Assembly: GCA_013214355.1 (NCBI GenBank)
Contig: JABSSL010000043.1
Location: forward strand, 16,264-80,263
Reading direction: 5' to 3'
Origin: Saprospiraceae bacterium
GTDB lineage: Bacteria; Bacteroidota; Bacteroidia; Chitinophagales; Saprospiraceae
DNA: 64,000 nucleotides
Program-made: the position numbers and the translations under genes
The notes under the pieces: generated by a model
Seen by the model: the letters and a program-made list of their open reading frames with translations, nothing else
Told to the model about the DNA's origin: nothing
Databases searched by the model: none
Part shown: positions 16,907-26,600 of the stretch, one piece after another
Position numbering within the stretch: position 1 is the first letter of the stretch
Layout of the letters: every line of letters begins with the position of its first letter

Positions 16907-17749
16907 ATGAAACAGAACATCTTAGTAATTGGAGGAACCGGTAAAACAGGCCGACTAGTAGTTGAAAGTTTAACACAGCTTGGACACCAGGTAAGAATTG
17001 GTTCTCGCGGGCATTCCCCTAGCTTTGATTGGGATAAGCCTTCTACTTATGCGCAAGCGTTGAAAGGTATGGATCGAGCATACATTGTATACTATCCGGA
17101 CCTTGCTGTACCGGGTGCTAGAGATGCTATCAAAGCGCTGACAGAAGCGGCGATACATGAAGGGCTAAAGAAAGTAGTCCTGCTCTCTGGCAAGGGGGAA
17201 ACTGAAGCAGAAGCTTGCGAAGAAATTGTCGCAAATTCCGGTCTTGACTACACCTTAGTAAGAGCATCTTGGTTTAATCAAAACTTCAGCGAAGGAGCCT
17301 TTAAAGATTATATCCTAGCGGGGCACATGGCATTGCCGATGCCGGAAGCGCGTATTCCCTATACCGACACCCGTGACATTGCGGATATGGTTACAAAAGT
17401 ACTGTTGGACGACACCTTCAATGGTAAGACCCTTACGGTAACAGGTCCGAAGAAATTGACTTTTGCGGAAGTTGCTGAAATCATTAGCGGGAAGCTAGGA
17501 AGAAGCATACTGTATCAACCAATTTCCATGGAGGAATTCAAGGCTGGATTGGTACAAGCCGGGCTCCCAGAATCTGTTATTTGGCTATTAAGTTACCTAT
17601 TTACTGAAGTGTTGGGGCATTCTGAAAATCAGACTATTTCAGACGATGTCGAAAAAGTACTTAATCGCAAGCCGATTCCTTTCGAAGAATATGTGGAAAC
17701 AACTGTGGCATCCGGAGTCTGGAATCAACAGATACCTCAATCCATTTAA
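16907..17749 (+). CDS. NmrA-like NAD(P)-binding oxidoreductase/sensor
   Basis: An atypical short-chain dehydrogenase of the NmrA/azoreductase-like group (280 residues). The dinucleotide-binding motif is VIGGTGKTGRLVVESL (about 6-21). The segments VVLLSGKGETEAE and YTLVRASWFNQNFSEGAF are typical of NmrA-like quinone reductases of the QorB kind. The classic YxxxK catalytic pair is not evident, so it may be an NADPH-dependent quinone or aldehyde reductase or a redox sensor. The HxlR-type regulation two genes upstream would fit an electrophile-response role, but the two are separated by a gap. A terminator follows at 17794-17818. Confidence 0.85.
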   Translation: MKQNILVIGGTGKTGRLVVESLTQLGHQVRIGSRGHSPSFDWDKPSTYAQALKGMDRAYIVYYPDLAVPGARDAIKALTEAAIHEGLKKVVLLSGKGETEAEACEEIVANSGLDYTLVRASWFNQNFSEGAFKDYILAGHMALPMPEARIPYTDTRDIADMVTKVLLDDTFNGKTLTVTGPKKLTFAEVAEIISGKLGRSILYQPISMEEFKAGLVQAGLPESVIWLLSYLFTEVLGHSENQTISDDVEKVLNRKPIPFEEYVETTVASGVWNQQIPQSI

Positions 17750-17793
17750 AACGGATCGCTTAGCGGTAAAGTAAGCAATGGTGAAATCTCAAG

Positions 17794-17818
17794 GCTGCTC
17801 CGATCAAGGAGCAGCTTT
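17794..17818 (+). terminator. Rho-independent terminator of the NmrA-like gene
   Basis: GCTGCTCC (17794-17801), loop GATCAA-like, GGAGCAGC (17808-17815), then TTT. An 8-bp perfect GC-rich stem 45 bp after the stop codon. The T-run is short. Confidence 0.65.
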
Positions 17819-17999
17819 CATCACCTTCCACCAATCGTTCCTGCCCATCCTTTTGGTAGGAAGCGAAAACAACTATCCTCAGACCGCCCCTGCAGAATCT
17901 ATCGCAGGGCCTTCCCAATCTTCTATCATCTACCGTTGAAGTTATTATGGGATAACCGGTTTTTCCGACTCCTTATTCTGTTCTAAAAGTTTAGGAATA

Positions 18000-19091
18000 A
18001 TGAAAAAGATATTGATCGTATCCTTAATGCTTATTTTTTTTAAAAGCATTAACAAGGCAGGTATTGATTTGCCTGGACAATTCAACATCGGCCCCTTACC
18101 AACCGCCGCTCCGGCCCCGGCAGACAATCCAGTAACTGGCGAAAAGGTAGCCTTGGGGAGGCAGCTCTTTTTTGATCCGATACTTTCTGCTAACAATAAG
18201 ATTTCTTGTGCATCCTGCCACTCACCCAAGAAAGGGTTTGCAGATGGACGGGATAGATCAAATGGATTTTCGGAAGGTATAAAAACCAAGAGAAATTCCC
18301 CGACTGTATTAAATGCCGCATTTAATGGCATCGATTTGCATGGAAATCTAGACCCAAAGGATAGCCCACAATTTTATGATAATCGAGCTCACTCTTTGGA
18401 ACAGCAATGCTTGGAGCCTTTACTAAATCCGGATGAAATGAAAGGCTCAGCCGTATCTGCTAGTGTTTACATGGAGCAACTTGAGGAAAAAGTTACGAGT
18501 ATAAAAGCCTATCGTACGCTCTTCTACCGCGCATTCTCTGACTCTACGGCTTCCATAGCGAACATCACCAAAGCCATAGCGACCTACGAACGCACCTTAA
18601 TCACCCCCAACACGCCTTTCGATCGTTATATGAGAGGAGATCTCAATGCTATGACTGAAAAGCAGATCAGGGGAATGGAAGCATTTATCTCAACGGGATG
18701 CAATAATTGTCATTCCGGTCCCATGTTTAGCGACTACAAGCTACATGTACTTGGCGTGGACGAGCATCCCGGGCTCCAGCGATTCGATGAAGGGGGTGGA
18801 AACTATGCCTTCAGAACCACCACGCTAAGAAACCTTGCTTATACCGCGCCCTATATGCACAATGGTACAGCATCCTCTCTTACCGAGGTGATGCGCTTCT
18901 ATGAACGAAAAAGAAGCAAGCACACCGAAGTCTCCAATCGGGATCTCGCGCCGGAATTTAGAGCGCTTAAACTCAATCCCTTCAATAGAGTACGCGTCAA
19001 TGAAATCATCGCTTTTCTAGAGGCTTTGAACGATCCCAAGTTTGATCAATCTATTCCGGAAAGTGTACCAAGTGGGTTGCCGATTGAATGA
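18000..19091 (+). CDS. Di-haem cytochrome c peroxidase (MauG/CcpA family)
   Basis: A periplasmic di-haem peroxidase (363 residues) that reduces H2O2, or in MauG-type relatives modifies a protein. A signal peptide (KILIVSLMLIFFKSI) is followed by the family start VALGRQLFFDPILS. The two c-type haem sites are C70-A-S-C-H74 and C234-N-N-C-H238. RNSPTVLNAAFN and TTTLRNLAYTAPYMHNGT (with a possible axial Met) are conserved family segments. It is monocistronic and ends 3 bp from a convergent gene. Such enzymes are commonly induced by peroxide or low oxygen; no operator is evident. Confidence 0.93.
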   Translation: MKKILIVSLMLIFFKSINKAGIDLPGQFNIGPLPTAAPAPADNPVTGEKVALGRQLFFDPILSANNKISCASCHSPKKGFADGRDRSNGFSEGIKTKRNSPTVLNAAFNGIDLHGNLDPKDSPQFYDNRAHSLEQQCLEPLLNPDEMKGSAVSASVYMEQLEEKVTSIKAYRTLFYRAFSDSTASIANITKAIATYERTLITPNTPFDRYMRGDLNAMTEKQIRGMEAFISTGCNNCHSGPMFSDYKLHVLGVDEHPGLQRFDEGGGNYAFRTTTLRNLAYTAPYMHNGTASSLTEVMRFYERKRSKHTEVSNRDLAPEFRALKLNPFNRVRVNEIIAFLEALNDPKFDQSIPESVPSGLPIE

Positions 19092-19094
19092 TGG

Positions 19095-19472
19095 TTACTG
19101 GCGCTTCTGCCTTTTTGAGGCATAAGGAACGGTTTCGTCCAACAGAAGGGCTTCTTGCCAAATCTCGAGGAGCATAGGATCATGAATTTGTTCCAATTCC
19201 TCGATGTGGATGGACATGACCTGCTTTCTTCCTTTGCTGTCCAGTAGTCCTTGATCATTGGATAATTCATTGCCGCGGGGGAAGGCGAGTTCTACACTGC
19301 CATCCTTCTGTGCGTTTAGATAGCAGATCCAGCTGTGGTTAAAGTAGAATGGGATCTTATATCTTAATTTCGCTTCTAAATTGAGCTCTTCGGTAAGCAA
19401 TTCATGTAGCTGCTGTAATAGCTCTCTCTGCTTTCCTTCATGGCGGTAGATATAGTCTTCAATCAATGGCAT
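19095..19472 (-). CDS. DUF1801-family protein
   Basis: A 125-residue cytoplasmic protein resembling the DUF1801/YdhG-like family: LRYKIPFYFNHSWICYLNA is the central conserved block (in relatives, a Y-x-P-Y/F-x strand followed by a short hairpin), and SIHIEELEQIHDPMLLEIWQEAL the C-terminal helix. These proteins have the SRPBCC-related fold of iron-sulfur-free small proteins and no agreed function. It ends 3 bp from the convergent peroxidase gene; no operon partner. Confidence 0.75.
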   Translation of the reverse strand: MPLIEDYIYRHEGKQRELLQQLHELLTEELNLEAKLRYKIPFYFNHSWICYLNAQKDGSVELAFPRGNELSNDQGLLDSKGRKQVMSIHIEELEQIHDPMLLEIWQEALLLDETVPYASKRQKRQ

Positions 19473-19509
19473 AGCCGAAGTTTTGGGCCGAAGTTAATTG
19501 TTTTGATGA

Positions 19510-20316
19510 TTAATGATTAAGACGTGGATTGTAGATGATGGGAGCGGGCCTTGTTTTGCCCCAACGCATCCACCTAAACGCACTTTGTGGTAACATAAAT
19601 GCTACATTAGCGGAGAGGTAGCTGCCCCCGTAGCGAATATCGTTGTTTTGTGTTATTCCATTGGCACCGGTATAGCTAATACGGCCGGCTGCTGTTCTTA
19701 ATAAAGCCAAATTAATCGCCAATTCGAAGAAGGATCTATTTCCATTTTTACGATTGTGGACGAGTCCTAAACCATAACTAGCCAGTAATTGGATGGGTCG
19801 CTGTTGTAGCTCTTCAACGACCATTTCTCCATTTTGGAAACGCTCTTTGTTCAGTTGGCGATTGGTACTAAAGCCTACTTTAACACCTCCTCGGACAAAG
19901 GTCGTTAGCCCCCGGCTCAACATTTTGCGTGGGAGAAAGATGTTTCGGGTATCATATAGGCAAACCAATAGAGGAACTTCGAGGTAAAGACCTTCCGTCG
20001 TGGACTGCACCGCTCCCAATTGATAATGGTAACCACTGAAAACCATTTGCAATCCATAATCCAAGGTCAAAACACCACGACGCACACCCGCTAGGATATC
20101 AATTTTGATGTCCTCCTTCAATACGGTTCGACCCAGGATCCCAGCAGAGTAGCGTAGTAGCCATTGTCCCTGGAAAGCCTCGTTGCTGCTTTGACTTGGT
20201 AGGGAGAGGTGATTGCCTAGTTGTAAGCCAATGGTGGTATTTCCTACTTGCCCTACGAGGGACCAACTAGCTGTTAGAAAGAATAGTAGTAGATATAATC
20301 GGCACATTTTTACCAC
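19510..20316 (-). CDS. Outer-membrane beta-barrel protein, function unknown
   Basis: A 268-residue protein with a signal peptide (MCRLYLLLFFLTASWSLVGQ; the ATG at codon 4 is an alternative start) and alternating hydrophobic/polar strands ending in turns, as in small porin-like barrels (LRYSAGILG, VRGGVKVGF, SYGLGLVHNRK, YLSANVAFML). No family is recognised beyond that. It follows another small barrel gene by 27 bp and is very likely cotranscribed with it. Confidence 0.7.
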   Translation of the reverse strand: MVKMCRLYLLLFFLTASWSLVGQVGNTTIGLQLGNHLSLPSQSSNEAFQGQWLLRYSAGILGRTVLKEDIKIDILAGVRRGVLTLDYGLQMVFSGYHYQLGAVQSTTEGLYLEVPLLVCLYDTRNIFLPRKMLSRGLTTFVRGGVKVGFSTNRQLNKERFQNGEMVVEELQQRPIQLLASYGLGLVHNRKNGNRSFFELAINLALLRTAAGRISYTGANGITQNNDIRYGGSYLSANVAFMLPQSAFRWMRWGKTRPAPIIYNPRLNH

Positions 20317-20343
20317 ATGTATTGAACTTAAGGTGACTCGGAC

Positions 20344-20928
20344 TTAAATATAGTATAATAAGCGCAGCGCTACCGTCCATTCACCAAAGGTAGATAAGGT
20401 TCCTCTTCCATTTAAGGCTAAGGATTTGTGGAAGAAGGAAGTGGCTGCGATATTAAAGAGTAAGGCGTCGTCTCGGTCAAATCGAATGGCATCCGTCAAA
20501 TTAGTTCCATCAATGGCTAGCACTCTATGTCTAAACAATCGGGCATAAGCGATGCCAGCGCTAATCCTGCGCTTATAGAAGTTCACTTGCTTATCTTTTT
20601 CAAGGTTAAAGCGATAACCAAGGGTCAAAGGCACCTCGATATAGTGCAACCTAATTCTATTCAAGGCAAGGGAAGGCGTTTCAATGATTCTTGCATAATA
20701 GCCGTTTTGGCTATATAACATTTCCAGGTTTACGGTCAATCGTTTACTGATTAAGCTCGAAACTCCTGGTCCGAGATTAAGTCCTATACGCGTACCTACT
20801 TGACGATTTCCAGATTGCGTAAGATTGGCATCCGATAAGTTAGATCCCAAGGCCAGATATCCTTCGAATCTTTGGGCATTAAGTTGAAAGGCCAGCAGAA
20901 GAAAAATTAGAATAGGAACTCCGTTCAT
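20344..20928 (-). CDS. Small outer-membrane barrel (PorT-like), function unknown
   Basis: A 194-residue secreted protein with a signal peptide ending near NAQ. It has strand patterns typical of the PorT/OmpW-like barrels common in this phylum (FEGYLALGSNLSDAN, GTRIGLNLGPGVSSL, IRLHYIEVPLTLGYRF, which is the usual 'YIEVPLLL' strand). It is the first gene of a two-gene unit with the barrel protein at 19510-20316, suggesting that the pair works together in the outer membrane. Confidence 0.72.
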   Translation of the reverse strand: MNGVPILIFLLLAFQLNAQRFEGYLALGSNLSDANLTQSGNRQVGTRIGLNLGPGVSSLISKRLTVNLEMLYSQNGYYARIIETPSLALNRIRLHYIEVPLTLGYRFNLEKDKQVNFYKRRISAGIAYARLFRHRVLAIDGTNLTDAIRFDRDDALLFNIAATSFFHKSLALNGRGTLSTFGEWTVALRLLYYI

Positions 20929-21053
20929 ACTATATAAACGGGCTTTTACAATTTAGCTGGGGGTATTCGCAATTTTAACATTATCCGTTCCAGGATTAGA
21001 CTGTCTCCAGCATCCCTAAGGCTTTAGATTAACTTATGCTCTGAAGTTGCTTA

Positions 21054-22187
21054 TTATTTTTTCATTTCCTTCTTGATCAATTCAATTTCTTCATCCCACA
21101 TCCCACCACCAAATCTCTCATTCGAGAGTTCATTGGCTTCTACTAAGAAATCCAGTGCCCGTTGCAAATCCTTTTCCACTCCCAGCCCTTTGAAGTAGTA
21201 GAAGCTGAGATCTGCCTTTGCATTTAGGTTTCCTAGGTCGGAACTACGCATGGCCAGTTGAATCCCTTGCTTCAAATCTCTATAATCCCCTTCATCCCGC
21301 ATGTAGAGTCTAGATAGCTTCAGCGCTGCCCGCCCAGCGTAGCCCCGATGGTCCAGTAAGACCTCTAGCGCTGCGACGGCCTGCGTCTTAAGATCTGGCC
21401 GGTAGTCAAGGATGAAATCTGCTAGCTCATAATTATCTTCTACGTTTCCCCAGCGGATTGCTTTTTCTCGCCAAGCAATCACACTATCAGATTCTACCTC
21501 CTCCTGAAACTCGTAATGTGAGGCAATGGACGCAGCTGCGGTCGGATGACCCTGCGGGGCTAGATCCCGATAAATGGCTAATGCCCGCTCAGCTCTCTCC
21601 TTCATGAAGAAATCTTCATATTTGTCATCTTCCAAGGAGAGGGCGTAGACATACATACAGTCAAGACAATCTTCTATTTCACTGAGATCTTGATTTTCAA
21701 ATCCAACGGTATCAATATTCGCGATTAGTTCAGCTGCTATTTCATAGGGTTGGGTATACTGAATAGAGTACAGATGAAAGTACCAACCAAATGTTTCATC
21801 CCAGAGGAAGACCCTAGAGGACCATTGCTCCTCCACACGGCGGTAGAGTAATATTTGACCCGAACCGTTATCTCCAAAAGCTAATTGGTCTTGGTTAAAT
21901 ACCCCCGCCTTTCGCAGAGAATCAGTGATGGTCTGTATTTTATCAGCAGTCCAAAGATAATGAGGATTTCTTCCCTCTTGATCGGTTGATTGGGCTGCGA
22001 TGCCCTTTTCCGGGGTAGTAGGCCCTTGGTAGGATAGGAGGTACTCCTTGTAATCTGAGGGAAGCGGTCCGCCATAAGTTTTTTCTAGATTGGCTAGGTC
22101 TGATGCGGAGAAACCAGACTGCCCAACGACTGTAGTGGTCGCTAATAGTAGGAAAGCCAGTAGCCCTAAGGTACTTTTGCGCAGCAT
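21054..22187 (-). CDS. Secreted SMI1/KNR4-domain protein with Sel1/TPR repeats
   Basis: Start 22187 is preferred because it gives a signal peptide (LGLLAFLLLATTTVVGQ). The mature N-terminus, about residues 24-150, matches the SMI1/KNR4 fold (LEKTYGGPLPSDYKEYLLSYQG is its signature region, then a calcium-free acidic loop and FGDNGSGQILLY). The C-terminal half carries Sel1-like repeats (GHPTAAASIASHYEF; GNLNAKADLSFYYFKGLGVEKD). SMI1/KNR4 proteins in bacteria are usually cytoplasmic immunity proteins of toxin systems, so the exported form joined to Sel1 repeats is unusual. No toxin gene is adjacent. Confidence 0.75.
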   Translation of the reverse strand: MLRKSTLGLLAFLLLATTTVVGQSGFSASDLANLEKTYGGPLPSDYKEYLLSYQGPTTPEKGIAAQSTDQEGRNPHYLWTADKIQTITDSLRKAGVFNQDQLAFGDNGSGQILLYRRVEEQWSSRVFLWDETFGWYFHLYSIQYTQPYEIAAELIANIDTVGFENQDLSEIEDCLDCMYVYALSLEDDKYEDFFMKERAERALAIYRDLAPQGHPTAAASIASHYEFQEEVESDSVIAWREKAIRWGNVEDNYELADFILDYRPDLKTQAVAALEVLLDHRGYAGRAALKLSRLYMRDEGDYRDLKQGIQLAMRSSDLGNLNAKADLSFYYFKGLGVEKDLQRALDFLVEANELSNERFGGGMWDEEIELIKKEMKK

Positions 22188-22316
22188 ATATAGTATGGGT
22201 AGTTTGATCAAATATAATACACCCTATCATAACGGGAAAACGGCTGCATCTTGTATGACTTCTCCCTTTGGAAAAACCGAGGTGAGTATGTAGATCATTG
22301 ACTCGCTTTACAGCTG

Positions 22317-23225
22317 CTAGATTAGTTCTTTCACTTTGTTCTCTTTTACCAGGTCCTGGGGAGCGTAGTCGGGGTAGGGGATGGGTAGATACTCGATGAA
22401 GCTGACCTGCTCTCGAAGGTACCTTACGATTTCATTTTCGTTCCCTTCCTCTTTCTTGAAAAATACGGTCTCCAATTGGTTGAAATCATCTAAAGAACTA
22501 AAGTTTCCGACCCTGTGCAGGAGCATCTTTCTAGCAATCGGCAGGTTTGAATTGGACATGGAGATGGAGATACCTTTCAGCATTTCCATCGTCTCGGCAT
22601 AGAGAGGAGGTAGATGGAAGTGTGCCATGAAGTTATCGATGGCTAAGGTGTTCTTCTCCGCAATCTGTATGGTGAATAGGTGGTTGTTGGACATGTATCC
22701 AAACCCTTCGTACCAGGCTGGACTCTTCTTGTTGCCTTTCCTGACCCGGTAAGTCTGTTGGCGCGCATCGTAGTAGATCAGGAAGGGTTCCCGTTTTACC
22801 CGGTAGCCGAAGGAGGAAATATAATAGCAATGGTAGACGCCTTCCAGCAAGCGTAGAATCTCTCCTGGTGAGCCATTGATGAGATTGTCAATATACTTCA
22901 GGGGTTTGTGCTCGCGTACTTCGAACAGTTGCAGCTTTAGGGTTTCAAGTTTCTGTAGGTATTCCTGAATTCTCCGACGAGTCTTCAACTCTGAAACATT
23001 ATTGACTTGATGGAATACAGCTTTGATCTCTTGCTCCGTTAAAGGTCCCTGCTGACCGTTCTGTACCAGTTCACTCAGAACATTATTGATTAGCGCGGAA
23101 AAAGCGGAAGGATACATGTCTAGAGCATGGGCAATTTCCTTGTTCTTAATGCCAGCCTCCTTCAGGAAGCGAGTTAACTGAAGCATGCGCCGGGCCTGAT
23201 CGATGAAAGAAGGGGTTGCAGACAT
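22317..23225 (-). CDS. HTH regulator of the SusCD/phosphonate locus (putative)
   Basis: A 302-residue cytoplasmic protein. Residues about 15-50 look like an XRE-type HTH (LKEAGIKNKEIAHALDMYPSAFSALINNV). The rest, with a conserved-looking YHCYYISSFGYRVKREPFLI core and a closing hydrophobic region, has no recognised family and could be a ligand-binding domain. The gene is divergent from susC across 379 bp that contain AT-rich palindromes, so it is the obvious candidate for controlling the locus. It uses neither a SusR nor an anti-sigma/ECF arrangement, the two usual regulators of SusCD units. Confidence 0.65.
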   Translation of the reverse strand: MSATPSFIDQARRMLQLTRFLKEAGIKNKEIAHALDMYPSAFSALINNVLSELVQNGQQGPLTEQEIKAVFHQVNNVSELKTRRRIQEYLQKLETLKLQLFEVREHKPLKYIDNLINGSPGEILRLLEGVYHCYYISSFGYRVKREPFLIYYDARQQTYRVRKGNKKSPAWYEGFGYMSNNHLFTIQIAEKNTLAIDNFMAHFHLPPLYAETMEMLKGISISMSNSNLPIARKMLLHRVGNFSSLDDFNQLETVFFKKEEGNENEIVRYLREQVSFIEYLPIPYPDYAPQDLVKENKVKELI

Positions 23226-23604
23226 AGGTAGGTGATTATGGTGTTCCTAATGAATCGCAAAAGTCAATTCCAAGTGCACAGTTTGAAAATTTGGCGCTAT
23301 TTGTCTGGGGTGGGCAGAGGGTGTTTGGGTTGCTTCCTCTGCATCTTTTGTATGCTAGCAAAGGTCCTGGTCACGTATTAATTAATATGAATAATGGGAT
23401 TAATTAATTATTAAAAGACACTTAACCTCCTCAACACTTTCTCAACATATCCCGCCGCTACTTTTGCTCCCAATTCCAGAGCGCTACAAATGATCAAATC
23501 CCAAAACAACAGTCAACACAACTTGAATCTTTCAACAGCTCAGTTCTAGCCCTTTAAGCTTCTGGATTTACTGTATCATTCATTAATCTAAAACTTGCTT
23601 AGTT
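23226..23604. promoter_or_regulatory. Divergent promoter region of the SusCD locus
   Basis: TACTTTTG at 23459-23466 is an exact TAnnTTTG box facing susC, predicting a 5' UTR of about 130 bases. Upstream are the palindrome TATTAATTAATA (23376-23387) and a second ATTAATTAATTAT copy starting at 23399, a candidate operator pair for the divergent HTH regulator. No small gene is seen in the leader. Confidence 0.55.
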
Positions 23605-26600
23605 ATGAACGTTAACCTTCGAAAAGGAAAAAAGGTATCCTACCTAAAAGGTATGGCTACACTTTTAGCCTTGTGCTTTATTACCACACAAGCTTGGTCA
23701 CAGCTTACCGTGACTGGAAAGGTGACAGATGCTGGCACTGCCGAACCTTTGATTGGTGTCAATATCTTAGTTAAAGGAACTGCTCAAGGGACAGTTACGG
23801 ACATTGATGGTGCCTACGAGCTTGAATTGAAAGAAGGTACAGAAACCTTGGTTTTTTCCTTCATCGGTTATGCCAACCAAGAAATTGCGGTAAACGGTCA
23901 GTCGACCTTAGATATCGCTCTAGCCGAAGGTTTGGCTTTGTCCGAAGCAGTAGTCACTGCACTCGGTATCAAGCGGGATGAAAAATCACTGGGATATGCT
24001 GTGCAAAAGTTGGATGGTGACGAATTCACACAAGCTAAAGAACCTAACTTTGTTAACGCCCTATCTGGTAAAGTTGCAGGTGTGAATATTACCAATGGTG
24101 GTTCTGGTGTGGGTTCTTCTTCTCGTATCGTGATCCGGGGTGAATCTTCTTTATCCGGTAACAACCAGCCTTTATTCGTAGTAAATGGTATTCCAATTAA
24201 CAACAGCATTGGTGGAAATAATCGTGCAGAAGGAAACCTAGAAACGGATTATGGTAATGGGGCAGGAGAGATCAACGCGGACGATATTGAGTCTATCTCC
24301 GTATTGAAAGGTGCAAACGCAACGGCTCTTTACGGTTCTCGTGCCGCTAATGGTGTAATCTTGATTACCACCAAATCAGGGGCGGCTACGAAGGGAATTG
24401 GAGTAAGCTTCAATTCGACTACTACTCTTGAAAACCCCCTGAGAATTCCTGAATACCAAAACCGATACGGACAAGGATCTAACTTCCAGTTCGAATTCGT
24501 AAACGGATTTGGTGGCGGTACCGCAGATGGGGTTGATGAAAGCTGGGGCCCAGCTTTCAGAGGCCAGTCCATCAATCAACACGATAGCCCTACTTCTAGT
24601 GGTGTTAGAGCGGGTGATTTCGCTGCCCGTCCATTAAATCCAGACGGTACTTTTGCCGATCAAATCAATGCTACTCCTTGGACAGCTGCTCCAACGAATA
24701 TTGAAGATTTTTTCGAAACGGGTGTGACGACTTCTAACAACATCGCCTTATCAGGAGGAGATGCAAACCGTAACTTCCGTTTGTCTTACACCAATCTGTA
24801 TTCTGAAGGTATTCTTCCGAATACCAACTTGAAGCGTAACACTTTGGCTTTTGATGCTTCTCAGAAATTCTTGGATAACAAGTTGAAAATTACCACGAAT
24901 ATCAACTATGTAAATTCAGGTTCTGATAACCGTCCCAATAACTCCTATGGTACAGAAAACGTGATGTACTTATGGGTTTGGTTTGGACGCCATATCGATA
25001 TGAATTCTTTGAGAAACTACTGGCAGCCAGGCTTGGAAGGTGTTCAACAGTACAACTATAATTATAACTGGCATGATAATCCTTACTTCACGATGTTCGA
25101 AAACACGAACGCATTTGATAAGGATAGAATTTATGGTAACGTAAATGCAACTTACGAGATCTCTCCAAAACTGAATCTAATGGTTCGTTACGGCTTGGAT
25201 CTGTTCAATGATCTAAGAGTGGGTAAGCGTGCCTTCAGTACGCAACGTTTTCCACAAGGGCAATACCGTGAAGATCGAATCTTCTTCGAGGAAAGAAATG
25301 CTGATTTCCTTTTGTCCTACAACGACAACTTTGCGGACAACATCACCTTCACAGCCAACGTGGGGGCTAACCAGATGAATCAGACGAATCGTTTCAACCG
25401 AATTTCTGCTAACGAATTGGCTATTCCAGCGGTATATTCTTTAAATAACTCTGCCATTCCTTTATCCAATAGCCAATTCAACTCCGAGCGACGAATCAAC
25501 AGTTTGTATGGGGCATTCCAGGTAGGAATTAACAATGCCATTTACTTAGACTTCGCCGGTAGAAATGACTGGTCTTCTACACTTCCTGATGGTAACAATT
25601 CTTATTTCTATCCATCGGCCTCTGTTTCTTTTATCCTGTCTGAGCTGTTAGACATGTCAAACGGAACATTCTTGAAGTTACGTGGCGGATGGGGACAAGT
25701 AGGTAACGATACAGATCCTTACTCATTGAACAGTTTCGTTGAATTCTTGACGAACCCGTTCGGTGGTCAGTTATTGGCAACAGAGAGTAACACCCTTCCA
25801 AACGCTAATCTACTTCCGGAGCGTGCTTCTACCTTTGAAATCGGTGCTGATCTGCGCTTATTCAATGGAAGAATGAACTTAGATGTTACTTACTACAATA
25901 CCGAGACCAAGAACCAGATTCTTCAAATTCCAGTATCTCAAACTACTGGCTACTCACAGCAATTCATCAATGCCGGTGCCATCAGAAGTCAAGGTGTTGA
26001 GGCCTTATTAAGCTTCTCTCCAGTACGTACAAGAGACTTCAACTGGGAAGTTAATGTGAATTTCACACTGAACAGATCTAAGGTGTTGAGTCTTGCGGAA
26101 GGTTTACAGACGCAACAACTTAATGGCAACTACCTCCAGGTCTTAGCTAAGGTGGGTGAAAGAATGGGGGATGTGTACGGAACCGGTTTCGTATTAGTAG
26201 ATACAGAAACCAACCAGAGAGTAACAGTTGAAGATGTAGAAGATATCAAACCAACTTACGCTAACCTATATGATGCAAGTGGATTCCCCGTTCGTGATCC
26301 AAATCTACGTCGCTTAGGTAACTATAATCCAGATTGGCTCGGCGGTATTTACAATACCCTTTCTTACAAAGGACTAAGCCTTGGCTTCTTGTTAGATGGT
26401 CGGGTTGGAGGTGTGGTGATGTCAAGAACACTATTGATTGGTGGTACCTCAGGAATGATGGCTGAAACAGCACAATTCGATCGTGAGACGGGTACTTTCA
26501 TTGGTGGTGTTACTAGAGTTGACGGAGTAAGCGAATTGGACAGAGCTGGTGTTAAAGAAGTAGTAGATGGTGAAGGTAATGGAACAGGCACTTATGTCGC

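Noticed and set aside
17888..17909. CCCTGC/GCAGGG hairpin before the cytochrome peroxidase gene
   Set aside because: Only 6 bp with a 10-base loop and no nearby T-run; too weak for a regulatory claim.
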